This document shows, one piece after another, positions 50,431 through 58,670 of a stretch of 64,000 nucleotides of DNA; the first letter of the stretch is position 1, and every line of letters starts with the position of its first letter. The stretch is from contig NZ_CP048437.1 of the NCBI RefSeq assembly GCF_010509575.1, positions 2,480,001 through 2,544,000 of the forward strand, given 5' to 3'. This DNA comes from Faecalibacterium duncaniae (GTDB lineage: Bacteria; Bacillota; Clostridia; Oscillospirales; Ruminococcaceae). A model generated the notes under the pieces. It saw only the letters and a program-made list of their open reading frames with translations. It ran no database searches and was not told where the DNA came from. The position numbers and the translations under genes were made by a program.

Positions 50431-52347
50431 TCAATGCTCCTTCCATTCGTTCAGCAGTTGTGCGGCAGTGTCGGTGGCTCCCAGCGGGCCGTGCTGGTTG
50501 GAAAACAGCACCGCCCCCACCCGGAACGCCCCGCAGGCCCGCCGGTCAAGGTGGAGCTGGACTGCCCGCAGCAGGCTTTCCAGCACCGGAGCCCGCAGGC
50601 CGGCGCTGTCCAGGAGTTCCAGACAGGCATCGGTGGTGGCAGCGTTCATCAGGGCGGCGCAGACTTCCCGGGAAGCGCCGCAGAGGGCCGCATGGGTGCA
50701 GAACAGCTCGGTGCGGCAGTCGGCAGTGTGGGAATGGGTGTTCATAATGCCGCCCGCCACCTTGACCAGCTTGCCCACATGGCCCACCAGAAGCACCTCT
50801 TCAAAGCGGGCCGCAGCAGCCATATCCAGCGTATCACCGATAAAGTTCGAGATCTTCACCACCGGAATAGCATGAAACTCCGGGTATCTTTCGTGCAGAT
50901 AGTCCAGCCCGTAATTGCCGGGGGCCAGGATGAGCCGCCTGGGGCTGCCCGCCCGGAGAGCGGCCTGATTCATTTCCAGCTGGATGGTATCCAGGATCGC
51001 CTGCTGGCTCATAGGCTCCACAATGCCGCTGGTTCCCAGCACCGAAAGCCCGCCCTCGACCCCGATGTGGGGGTTGAAGGTGCGCTTTGCCACCTCTTCC
51101 CCGCCCTCGATGGAGATGGTCACGGCAAAGCCGCCGGTGTAGCAGGCGCTCTCGGCTTCCCTTTGCAGGGCCTCGGCGATCATCTGCCGGGGCACATGGT
51201 TGATGGCGGCTTCCCCCACCGGCTGGTCCAGCCCGGCCTTGGTTACCCGGCCCACGCCCTTGCCGCCGGAGATGCGGATCTCGGTGGTATCGGGCAGCAA
51301 TTCTACGGCGGCGATCACGGGCAGGCCGGTTGTCACATCCACATCATCCCCGCCGTCCTTCTCAATGGCGCATTCGGCACCGGCTCCGGCGGGACGGCAG
51401 TACAGCGGGGCCACCTCCACCACGATGCCCTTCGGCGTGCGCAGGGCAACGCTCTCCGGGGCATGGCCTGTGAGCAGGAGCCGCGCGGCCCCCGCCGCAC
51501 CCAGCGCCGCGCAGGTGCCGGTGGTGTACCCGCAGCGGAGCAGCTTCTGCCCACTGCGGACGTAATGTTCAAACTTTGGCCCGGCAGGCTTTTCCGGGCC
51601 GAACACGGCCTCGTACTGCTCCTTGGTCAGGCTGTACAGCGCCCGGATGTTCTCCGGGGCAAAGGCCTCCTTTGGGGTCAGCACCCCCGAAACGCTGTGC
51701 GGGAACACGCAGACCACCGCATCCGCGATCTTCTGCGCCATGTCCAGCTCGTGCAGGCTGACGATCACGGCCAGCCCCTGCTCATGGGCCAGTTTCTGCA
51801 GGATGGTCAGCAGCTCGATCTTGCCCTTGACATCCAGAAAAGAGGTCGGCTCGTCCAGCAGCAGAACTCCGGGCTGCTGGCAGATGGCACGGGCCAGCAG
51901 AACGCGCTGGCGCTGGCCGTCGCTGATGCAGTTGAAATCCCGGCCCGCCAGAGGGGAAGCCCCCACCAGTTCCAGCGCGTCCCGCACGGCCTGCCGGTCG
52001 GCATCGGACAGGATGCCCAGCCGCCCGGTATAGGGGATGCGCCCGGCGGCGGCAAACTCAAAGCAGGAAGTCAGCTCGGTGCGGCGGGTGTGGGGCAGCA
52101 TCAGGGCCAGCTTCCGGGCCCGGGCTGTGCCGGTGTAATCGGTCAGGCTGCGGCCATCCAGCAGGACAGCCCCGCCCTGGGGGGCCAGCTGGCCCGCCAG
52201 CGTTTTGAGCAGGGTGGATTTGCCCGCGCCGTTGGGCCCGATGAGGGCCAGGATCTGCCCCGGCACCGCCCCCAGCGTGATGCCGGAAGCAAGGGGCGCG
52301 CTGCCATAGCCGATGGCCAGTTCTTTCGTTTCACAGCGGTATTTCAT
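50431..52347 (-). CDS. cbiD: Fusion of ABC transporter ATPase and CbiD (cobalt-precorrin-5B C1-methyltransferase)
   Basis: The 638-residue product has two complete domains in one uninterrupted frame. Residues 1-250 are a FecE/BtuD-type ATPase with Walker A GPNGAGKST (37-45), signature ISDGQRQR (141-148), Walker B VLLLDEPTS (161-169) and H-loop SLHELD (His199). Residues about 265-638 are full-length CbiD, starting LRCGYTTGTCAALGA with GGDDVDVTTGLP and ISGGKGVGRVTKAGL. No internal ATG lies at the junction. The permease and binding protein are the next genes upstream, so this is that importer's ATPase. The fusion links import to corrin methylation; whether it is physical coupling or mere operon convenience is unknown. 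Confidence 0.93.
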   Translation of the reverse strand: MKYRCETKELAIGYGSAPLASGITLGAVPGQILALIGPNGAGKSTLLKTLAGQLAPQGGAVLLDGRSLTDYTGTARARKLALMLPHTRRTELTSCFEFAAAGRIPYTGRLGILSDADRQAVRDALELVGASPLAGRDFNCISDGQRQRVLLARAICQQPGVLLLDEPTSFLDVKGKIELLTILQKLAHEQGLAVIVSLHELDMAQKIADAVVCVFPHSVSGVLTPKEAFAPENIRALYSLTKEQYEAVFGPEKPAGPKFEHYVRSGQKLLRCGYTTGTCAALGAAGAARLLLTGHAPESVALRTPKGIVVEVAPLYCRPAGAGAECAIEKDGGDDVDVTTGLPVIAAVELLPDTTEIRISGGKGVGRVTKAGLDQPVGEAAINHVPRQMIAEALQREAESACYTGGFAVTISIEGGEEVAKRTFNPHIGVEGGLSVLGTSGIVEPMSQQAILDTIQLEMNQAALRAGSPRRLILAPGNYGLDYLHERYPEFHAIPVVKISNFIGDTLDMAAAARFEEVLLVGHVGKLVKVAGGIMNTHSHTADCRTELFCTHAALCGASREVCAALMNAATTDACLELLDSAGLRAPVLESLLRAVQLHLDRRACGAFRVGAVLFSNQHGPLGATDTAAQLLNEWKEH

Positions 52348-53360
52348 CGCACACCCTCCTGACCCCGGCGCACCAGCAGCCAGATGACCACCGGTGCGCC
52401 AAATACTGCCGTTACGGCACTGATCGAAAGCTCGGTGGGGGCAAACATGCTGCGGGCGATGAGGTCACACAGCAGGCAGAAGGCGGCCCCGCCCAGGCAG
52501 CACCCGGGCAGCACCACCAGCGGCCTTGCGCTGCCGAACAGCTGCTTGACCAGATGGGGCACCGCGATGCCCACAAAGGAGATGGGCCCCGCAAAGGCCG
52601 TGACACAGGCGGCCAGCAGACTGGAAAGCAGCACCAGCAGCCGGGAAAAGGCTTTGACATTGATGCCCACGCTCCGGGCGTAGGCCTCCCCCATCTGGTA
52701 GGCGGCCATGGGCTTGGAAAGGCAGAATGCTGCCGCCAGAGCGGGCAGCACCACCAGCGCCGCCGCCCGCACATTGCCCCAGGTCATGCCGGAAAAGCTG
52801 CCCTGAGACCAGTTGTGGAGGTTGACGATGTTGCTATCCTGGGCAAAGGCCACCACAAACTCCGTGACGGCCGAACAGATGTAGCCGATCATTACGCCGC
52901 AGATGACAAGGATGCTCATCCGCTGCACCCGCCGGGAGACCGCCAGCACAAAGGCCATGGAGGCCATGGCCCCCGCAAAGGCGGCTGTGATCAGGGTAAG
53001 GGAGCTGGTGAGCAGGCCATGGTTCAGAAAAGCCACCATGACCAGTGCCACGGCCAGCTTGGCCCCGCTGGAAATGCCCATGACAAAGGGCCCTGCAATG
53101 GGGTTGGCAAAAAAGGTCTGCAGCAGGTAGCCTGCCGCCGAGAGCGCCGCCCCCAGCAGCACCACCATCACAGCCCGGGGCAGGCGCAGCTGGGTGATGA
53201 TGCCCACGCTCAAAGCGTCCTGCCCGCGGCCGGTCAGGGCCGCCAACACTGCCCCCGGTGTCAGGGACACACTGCCCCAGAACAGGTTGGCGGCAAACAG
53301 CACCGCCAGCAGCAGGGCAAGGATGCCGTAAGAGAAGATCAGGCGCTTTTTGCTGGTCAT
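52344..53360 (-). CDS. BtuC/FecCD-type ABC transporter permease
   Basis: A 338-residue permease with about ten membrane helices, including LPRAVMVVLLGAALSAAGYL, FANPIAGPFVMGISSGAKLA and FVGIAVPHLVKQLFG, the conserved FecCD segments. It lies between a binding protein and the ATPase-CbiD fusion, overlapping the latter by four bases. Family members import corrinoids, haem or ferric siderophores; the operon points to a cobalt-containing tetrapyrrole or corrinoid. Confidence 0.94.
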   Translation of the reverse strand: MTSKKRLIFSYGILALLLAVLFAANLFWGSVSLTPGAVLAALTGRGQDALSVGIITQLRLPRAVMVVLLGAALSAAGYLLQTFFANPIAGPFVMGISSGAKLAVALVMVAFLNHGLLTSSLTLITAAFAGAMASMAFVLAVSRRVQRMSILVICGVMIGYICSAVTEFVVAFAQDSNIVNLHNWSQGSFSGMTWGNVRAAALVVLPALAAAFCLSKPMAAYQMGEAYARSVGINVKAFSRLLVLLSSLLAACVTAFAGPISFVGIAVPHLVKQLFGSARPLVVLPGCCLGGAAFCLLCDLIARSMFAPTELSISAVTAVFGAPVVIWLLVRRGQEGVR

Positions 53361-53363
53361 AGG

Positions 53364-54500
53364 TTACTCTACTTTCCTCAGAAATTGCAGGTCGGCGGGG
53401 TCGTTCTCCGTAAAGACACGGTGCAGGTCGAGCACAAAATCGACCAGCGCCGTACTCTGCTGGAAAAAGCTCTGGGTGGTGCACCAGACACTGCCGCTCT
53501 GCACGGCCTTGAACTCGGCCAGCAGGGGGCATTTTGCCACCAGTTCCTCCGTGGTATGCACCACGCCCTCAATGGTGCTGTTGTAAAGGAGCACATCCGC
53601 ATCCTTTGCACCGGCGTAAAAATCCTCCAGCGGCAGGTTCATGGTGGAAAGGTTGTTGCCGTTGTCGGTCAGGTCCGCAAAAACATAATCACCGCCCGCC
53701 ATCTCGATCATCTGGGCCACATAGTCGCCGCCCTTGCGCACATTGGCAAGGTTGTTGGCTGTGATGGAGAAAAAGGCACAGCGCTTGCCGGTGGAAGCCT
53801 GCCCGGCCAGCGGTGCAAGGCGCTCCACCTGCCGGGCGAATTCCTGTTCCGCCAGCTCCTCTTTCCCCAGCAGGATGCCCCAGAACTTGAGCCATTCCAG
53901 CCGGGCCAGCGGGCCGCTCTCATAGCTGGAGCGCTCCACCAGCACCGGGATGCCAAACCGTTCCAGCTGCTCCTTGACCTCCGGGGTGTGGTAGATCATG
54001 GTGTTCTCGATGGCAAGGCCGCAGTTGGCCGCAAGGATCTTTTCGTAGTCCGGGGCGCTGTACTTGCCCGCATAGGCAATGCGCCCGTCCTCCATGGCGG
54101 CTCTGGCCTCATCCAGATACCAGCCCTCCGCCTGGGTACCGGAAAGGGTCACGCTGTCCAGCCCATCCAGCGCGAGGAACAGGTCCATCACCGAGGTGGA
54201 GACAAGGTAGATGTTCCGGATGGGCTGACGCAGCACAGTCACGCTCTCGGGCAGGCCTTCCACCGCAGCGGCATCCTCCGGGGCCACAAGGAACTGCTCC
54301 CCCGATTCGGTCAGGGTCAGCATGGTATAGCCGCCCTCATAGCAGTCTGCAGTAAACTGTGTGGCGTAATCCAGCGGACAGGCATGGTCAAAGACCAGTT
54401 CTTCTGTGCTGGCGGGCGCTGTCTCGGAGGCGGCGCAACCCGACAGGGCCAGTACTGTAACAGGCAGAACGCGCAGGAATTGTTGTCTCGTCAGTTTCAT
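53364..54500 (-). CDS. ABC transporter substrate-binding lipoprotein (BtuF/FepB fold)
   Basis: A 378-residue protein with a lipoprotein leader (lipobox ending LSGC, Cys22) and a class III binding-protein fold with helical backbone (for example VLRQPIRNIYLVSTSVMDLF and GKYSAPDYEKILAANCGLAI). It is longer than BtuF of proteobacteria. It delivers ligand to the FecCD permease three bases downstream. Ligand identity is inferred from context only. Confidence 0.9.
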   Translation of the reverse strand: MKLTRQQFLRVLPVTVLALSGCAASETAPASTEELVFDHACPLDYATQFTADCYEGGYTMLTLTESGEQFLVAPEDAAAVEGLPESVTVLRQPIRNIYLVSTSVMDLFLALDGLDSVTLSGTQAEGWYLDEARAAMEDGRIAYAGKYSAPDYEKILAANCGLAIENTMIYHTPEVKEQLERFGIPVLVERSSYESGPLARLEWLKFWGILLGKEELAEQEFARQVERLAPLAGQASTGKRCAFFSITANNLANVRKGGDYVAQMIEMAGGDYVFADLTDNGNNLSTMNLPLEDFYAGAKDADVLLYNSTIEGVVHTTEELVAKCPLLAEFKAVQSGSVWCTTQSFFQQSTALVDFVLDLHRVFTENDPADLQFLRKVE

Positions 54501-55351
54501 CAGTTCAGCGCAAAGGTCAGCGTATACTCGATCTCATGGGGGGTGCTCATGGCTACGGTATCGGCAGTGACAGCCAGCGGGGTGCCCAGTGCAGAAACAG
54601 GGATCTCAAAGGTGGAGTTGCCCTCGGTGTTGGTGGGCAGATACTTCTCGCCATCCACGATCATGTAATCATAATTGGGGCTGCTCCACCGGATGACAGC
54701 GGTCATTTTGCCGTCCGCCACGGTCAGGGCGGCAGGGCTTTCCACGGTGGCACGGCCAGAGCCGCCCTCCAGGGTCACATTCACGCTGTATTCACCGTCC
54801 GCAGGGGTCTCGGCGGCTTCTTCCGTCTTGGGCTGCGCATTACGGATGCTCACGGTGTGATCATACCACTTGCCCTTGGTCCCGAGGAGTGCCAGCTGGA
54901 AGTCCTGGTCCACAGCGGCCACGGGGATATCATAGCCGTAGACCTCCTCCGAGGTGCCATCGGAGTAGGTGACGGTGTCGGTGGTGGGCAGCAGCCAGTC
55001 TGCCTTGTTGGCCTCGGCATCGGCGGCCGTGCCAACGTACAGGTTGACGATCTTCTTGGAGGCCAGACTGACGTGGAAGGTCATCTGCCCGTTCTCCACG
55101 GTCAGGGTTCCCATGCCATTGCAGGCTTCGTTTGCGTGGAACATGCCGCTGTCGGTGTCGAACTCAGCCGTGTACACGCCGTCCGGCAGGGCGGCTTCGG
55201 TGCTTTCGGAAGCGGCGGCAGCGCTCACGGCAGAAGCGGCTTCCGAGCTGACAGCAGAGGAAGCAGTGGAAGAAGCCCCGCCGCAGCCGGTGAGGACGGC
55301 GGCCAGCATCAGAGAAGCAACGGACAGGGAAACAAACTGTTTGCAGTGCAT
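54500..55351 (-). CDS. Lipoprotein with duplicated beta-rich domain
   Basis: A 283-residue protein with lipobox LTGC (Cys23), a Ser/Ala linker and two similar beta domains: DGVYTAEFDTDSGMFHANEA to GQMTFHVSLASKKIVNLYVG, and DGEYSVNVTLEGGSGRATVE to GKMTAVIRWSSPNYDYMIVD. The pattern recalls NEAT-like haem/metallo-ligand binding domains but the family is not certain. It lies between cbiK and the binding protein. ATG follows a TGAGG site; a TTG two codons earlier is possible. A terminator precedes the gene, so its level may be lower than that of cbiK. Confidence 0.75.
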   Translation of the reverse strand: MHCKQFVSLSVASLMLAAVLTGCGGASSTASSAVSSEAASAVSAAAASESTEAALPDGVYTAEFDTDSGMFHANEACNGMGTLTVENGQMTFHVSLASKKIVNLYVGTAADAEANKADWLLPTTDTVTYSDGTSEEVYGYDIPVAAVDQDFQLALLGTKGKWYDHTVSIRNAQPKTEEAAETPADGEYSVNVTLEGGSGRATVESPAALTVADGKMTAVIRWSSPNYDYMIVDGEKYLPTNTEGNSTFEIPVSALGTPLAVTADTVAMSTPHEIEYTLTFALN

Positions 55352-55419
55352 AAACAAAATACCTCAAAAATTCAGAATTTGAAATGGGAGTGTTTCTCCT
55401 CATGCGGGGAAGCTCTCCA

Positions 55420-55456
55420 TAAAAAATGCCCGAAAAGATCTCTCCCTTCGGGCATT
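55420..55456 (-). terminator. Terminator/attenuator between cbiK and downstream genes
   Basis: Minus-strand AATGCCCGA and TCGGGCATT arms followed by TTTTTT. It would set a high level of cbiK relative to the rest of the operon. Confidence 0.78.
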
Positions 55457-55469
55457 GAAATGCGGAATA

Positions 55470-56705
55470 TTAGCCGTTCAGGGAATCAATGGCGGCTTTG
55501 GTGTGCTCAATGTAGCGCTGCTGGATATCCTCGATCTCACCCAGACCGGCGATCTGGCACTCCACGGACGCGAAGTCACCGGAGGCCTGGAACTGGCTCA
55601 GCCAGGAATCGTCATCCGCACCGGCCATATCGTTGTTGGCGTGGTCACCGGCAACGACCATCAGGGGGCGCAGGATGACCTTGGTGTAACCGGCGGCCTT
55701 GACAGCCTCGATGACGTTCTCGCAGGCGGTCTCCTCGGGCTCACCCTCCACCGTGCCGATGAACACGTTGCTGTAGCCCAGGGTCTGCATGGCGGTCTGC
55801 ATCTGGCTGTAGCTCACCTTTGCGGTGTGGGAGGTGCCGTGACCCATAAAGACGAAGGCGACCTTCTCCTCAGCAGCGGCCTCCAGGCTGTCGAAACCGG
55901 CATCCTTCACAGCGGCAGCGGTAACGGCCTTGGCAACAGCTTCCTTGTCGGCGTTGATGACGGCAGCGTCGGCACCAACCTCGCCCAGCAGGGGCTCAGC
56001 AACGGCGACACTCTCGAACTTGTCCTTGTACTCGTCGATCATCTCCATCATCTCGTCGTACTCTGCACCGTGCATCAGGTGGGTGGGCTGGACGACCAGG
56101 TTCTTCACGCCGTTGGCCACAGCGCGGTCCAGAGCCTGCTGCATATTGTCGATCTTCTCGCCGTCGCGGGCCTGAACATGGTTGATGATGATCTGTGCGG
56201 TGAAGGCGCGGCGGACAGACCAATCGGGATAAGCGGCCTGCAGCGCATCCTCGATGCCCTTGATATCCTTCACTCGGCTGTCGTTGAAGGAGGTGCCGAA
56301 GGAGACCACCAGCAGCTCATTCTCGCCGATGTCGTCCTGATTGCGGCTGTCGTCCTTGGAAGCATCGCCGGTGTCGCGGCCAAAGTAGTCAGGGTCAGCC
56401 TCTTCGCCCTCGACCAGCTCCTTCTGGGCATCGGTCAGGGCATCCCATGCGGCCTTGGCGGCCTCACACTGGGCATCGGTGTCATCGGTGCGCTCCTGCA
56501 CATAGATGGCATCGATCAGGTCTGCAACATTCTTTGCGGCCAATTCGTCAGCCTCCTCGCCGGAAACCTCGCTGCTGGCAGCAGATTCTGCCGTGCTGGA
56601 AGCAGTGGTGCTGCTTGCGGCACCGCCGCAGCCGGTCAGTACACCGGCGCAGAGGGCCAGAGCGGTCAGAGCGGCCGCTGCTTTGTGGATGGTGCGTTTT
56701 CTCAT
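55470..56705 (-). CDS. cbiK: Lipid-anchored cobaltochelatase CbiK
   Basis: Inserts cobalt into sirohydrochlorin. The 411-residue protein has a signal sequence with lipobox LTGC (Cys26), a helical spacer (about 50-120, with AWDALTDAQKELVEG), and a CbiK domain from about 128: LLVVSFGTSFNDSR, the metal-site histidine in VVQPTHLMHGAEYDEM (His209), Glu237 and His289 in FMGHGTSH. Cytoplasmic CbiK is the usual form, although exported relatives exist. First gene behind the B12 riboswitch. The lipid anchor implies action outside the membrane next to the importer encoded downstream. Confidence 0.93.
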   Translation of the reverse strand: MRKRTIHKAAAALTALALCAGVLTGCGGAASSTTASSTAESAASSEVSGEEADELAAKNVADLIDAIYVQERTDDTDAQCEAAKAAWDALTDAQKELVEGEEADPDYFGRDTGDASKDDSRNQDDIGENELLVVSFGTSFNDSRVKDIKGIEDALQAAYPDWSVRRAFTAQIIINHVQARDGEKIDNMQQALDRAVANGVKNLVVQPTHLMHGAEYDEMMEMIDEYKDKFESVAVAEPLLGEVGADAAVINADKEAVAKAVTAAAVKDAGFDSLEAAAEEKVAFVFMGHGTSHTAKVSYSQMQTAMQTLGYSNVFIGTVEGEPEETACENVIEAVKAAGYTKVILRPLMVVAGDHANNDMAGADDDSWLSQFQASGDFASVECQIAGLGEIEDIQQRYIEHTKAAIDSLNG

Positions 56706-56781
56706 TTTTGTTCGTTCCTTTCCTGTTTTTGAACATGATTTTTGCTGAACAGAAGGTACAGGAAAGAGTGCCCGGCAAAAC

Positions 56782-56829
56782 AAAAGGGGCCTTTCTGCTT
56801 GCGGGATGGCAAAGCAAAAAGGCCCTTTT
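56782..56829 (-). terminator. Riboswitch-controlled terminator
   Basis: Minus-strand arms AAAAGGGCCTTTTTGCTT and AAGCAGAAAGGCCCCTTTT, followed by TTTTG, between the aptamer and cbiK. It is the likely expression platform: B12 binding would favour this stem. Confidence 0.75.
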
Positions 56830-56895
56830 CAGTTTTTTCAGGCTTTTTGGGTACAACCAATTCCTCGTGATCTGGGGCTTGCGCCCCCGTACCAA

Positions 56896-57089
56896 CAGCG
56901 GGCAGGTTTCCTGGCTGAAAGCTCAACATCCACCGCCGCCTTCCCGGAACATGGGTTCCAGTGACCGGTGCAGCTGCACCCTGGCGGTAAACTCCCTTAT
57001 CACAGTGACGAGATCGTGCGGGATTTGCACCCGCTTCCCTTTTAACGTGCCTGCCCCCGGTCAGAGCCGCGGGCGGTACGCACCTGCTG
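56896..57089 (-). promoter_or_regulatory. Cobalamin (B12) riboswitch
   Basis: On the minus strand the conserved elements occur in order: AAGGGAAGC with GGGTGCAAATCCCGC, CACTGTG, GTCACTGG, GGAAGG with GGCGGTGG, and GCCAGGAAACCTGCC, closed by an outer helix GCAGGTGCG/CGGGCAGG. It lies about 190 bases upstream of cbiK and should repress the operon when adenosylcobalamin is plentiful. Confidence 0.95.
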
Positions 57090-57111
57090 TTTTCTATTCA
57101 GTTCGCTGTTC

Positions 57112-57140
57112 AGTATAACATACTCAACGGAGGAATGCAA
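57112..57140 (-). promoter_or_regulatory. Promoter of the cobalamin operon
   Basis: Minus-strand TTGCAT, 17 bases, TATACT, about 23 bases upstream of the aptamer. It abuts the end of the glycerate-kinase-like gene. Confidence 0.82.
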
Positions 57141-58412
57141 TCACCACTCCGGGGAAACTTCCGGGCTCACAGGCGGTGTTTTTTCCCCGATCAGGGCCAC
57201 CGCCACATCGTTGACATTGGTGCCCGTTGCCCCGGTGATGATCAGGCCATCCACTGCTTTCAGGGCGTGGTAGGAATCGTTGTTCTGCAAAGCAGCGTAT
57301 CCGCTCCAGCCCCCGGCCTCCAGCGCGGCAAGGGTATCCCCATCCACATAGCCGCCGGCGGCATCGGTGGGGCCGTCTGTGCCGTCGCTGCCCACAGAGA
57401 ACACCGCCGCGTTCAGCCCGGCAATGGCAGGCGCAGCCGCAAGGGCCAGCTCCTGATTTCTTCCGCCAAGCCCTTTTCCGGTCAGGTGAACGATGGTCTC
57501 GCCGCCCGCGATGTAGGCCAGCTTTTTCCCCTGCCCTGCCTGGGTGCGGACAATGGAGCCAAGAAAGCTGCCGGCTTCCCGTGCTTCGCAGCAGAGTTGG
57601 TCGGTCAGGAGAACCGGTTCATATCCCAAATTCCGGCAGGCGCTGGCCGCGGCACGGCAAAGCTCCCGCACGCTGCCGGTGATCCGGGTGGTCACATTGT
57701 CCAGCGTTTTGGGCGTTTCCTGCGCCAGCAGGGCCCGGGCCTGTGCTGAGAGTGCCAGATGATACTTTTCGGCAGCGGCAAGCGCCTGGGCGCGGGTGGA
57801 GGTATCCGGCACCGCCGGGCCGCTGGCGATCATATCCAGCGGATCCCCCAGAATGTCGCTCAGCACGATGCTGAACACCTGCGCAGGGGCACAGCGCTGC
57901 GCGAACCGCCCGCCCTTCACACCGGAAAGCCGCTTGCGGATGGTATTCATCTCCACAATGTCGGCCCCGCTGGCCAGCAGCTGGTTCGTGATATCCTGCA
58001 GCTCTGCCCCGGGAACGAACGGCTGCTCGAACAGCGCACTGCCGCCGCCGGAAAGCAGGAACAGCACCGTATCCCCGGCAGTCAGCCCCTGCACCAGCTC
58101 CAGCGCCTTTTGGGTAGCCGCAAAACCATTTGCATCCGGCACCGGGTGGCCCGCCTCATAGCAAGCCACACCTGGGATCTCACCTTTCACATGGCCGTAC
58201 TTGGTCACGACCACACCACCGTCCACCCGGCCCAGCGTTTCAACCGCCGCGTGTGCCATCTGCCAGGCCGCCTTGCCCGCCGCCACCAGAAGCACCCGGC
58301 CCTTCCCGGGCCGGAGATCCCGCAGCGCGCGGCGCACCGCCTCATCCGGCAGAACAGCGTTCAGGCTGGAACGAAGGATCACATCCGCATCCCGGCGCAG
58401 TGCAGCATTCAT
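57141..58412 (-). CDS. Glycerate kinase-like protein (MOFRL/GckA family)
   Basis: A 423-residue protein of the DUF4147/MOFRL glycerate-2-kinase family: [47 protein letters not shown] and the C-terminal [10 protein letters not shown], then [20 protein letters not shown]. It would phosphorylate glycerate from sugar-acid catabolism. ATG follows AAGGAGG. It is transcribed from the same strand as the cobalamin operon, ending at its promoter. Confidence 0.9.
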   Translation of the reverse strand: MNAALRRDADVILRSSLNAVLPDEAVRRALRDLRPGKGRVLLVAAGKAAWQMAHAAVETLGRVDGGVVVTKYGHVKGEIPGVACYEAGHPVPDANGFAATQKALELVQGLTAGDTVLFLLSGGGSALFEQPFVPGAELQDITNQLLASGADIVEMNTIRKRLSGVKGGRFAQRCAPAQVFSIVLSDILGDPLDMIASGPAVPDTSTRAQALAAAEKYHLALSAQARALLAQETPKTLDNVTTRITGSVRELCRAAASACRNLGYEPVLLTDQLCCEAREAGSFLGSIVRTQAGQGKKLAYIAGGETIVHLTGKGLGGRNQELALAAAPAIAGLNAAVFSVGSDGTDGPTDAAGGYVDGDTLAALEAGGWSGYAALQNNDSYHALKAVDGLIITGATGTNVNDVAVALIGEKTPPVSPEVSPEW

Positions 58413-58472
58413 AGACTCGCCCTCCTTGCAGCGGTGCTCGCCCCTCCGGGACAGCACACCGAAAACAGCCGA

Positions 58473-58516
58473 ATAAAAAATCAAGACCGACGATCTCTTT
58501 TGAAATCGTCGGTCTT
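58473..58516 (-). terminator. Terminator after tRNA-Pro
   Basis: Perfect 12-base arms AAGACCGACGAT and ATCGTCGGTCTT with a T-rich run on the minus strand, just below the tRNA. Confidence 0.85.
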
Positions 58517-58523
58517 GTTCCAA

Positions 58524-58599
58524 TCCGAGTGGCGAGAATCGAACTCACGGCCTCTTGAACCCCATTCAAGCGCGCTACCAAAACTGCGCTACACCCGGA
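58524..58599 (-). tRNA. tRNA-Pro (anticodon GGG)
   Basis: A 76-base cloverleaf on the minus strand: acceptor arms TCCGGGT and ACTCGGA (one G-T pair), D region GTAGCGCAGTTTTGGTAGCGC without further pairs quoted, anticodon stem CTTGA/TCAAG with loop ATGGGGT (anticodon GGG) and T-loop GTTCGATTC. The 3' CCA is not encoded. It has its own promoter and terminator. Confidence 0.93.
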
Positions 58600-58632
58600 C
58601 ATCTGATCGAGCTTGTCGCTCACAGCTCAATC

Positions 58633-58661
58633 AGTATACCCGAAGAATGGTGTTTTGTCAA
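58633..58661 (-). promoter_or_regulatory. Promoter of tRNA-Pro
   Basis: Minus-strand TTGACA, 17 bases, TATACT, about 35 bases upstream of the tRNA. Confidence 0.85.
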
Positions 58662-58670
58662 GCACTATTT

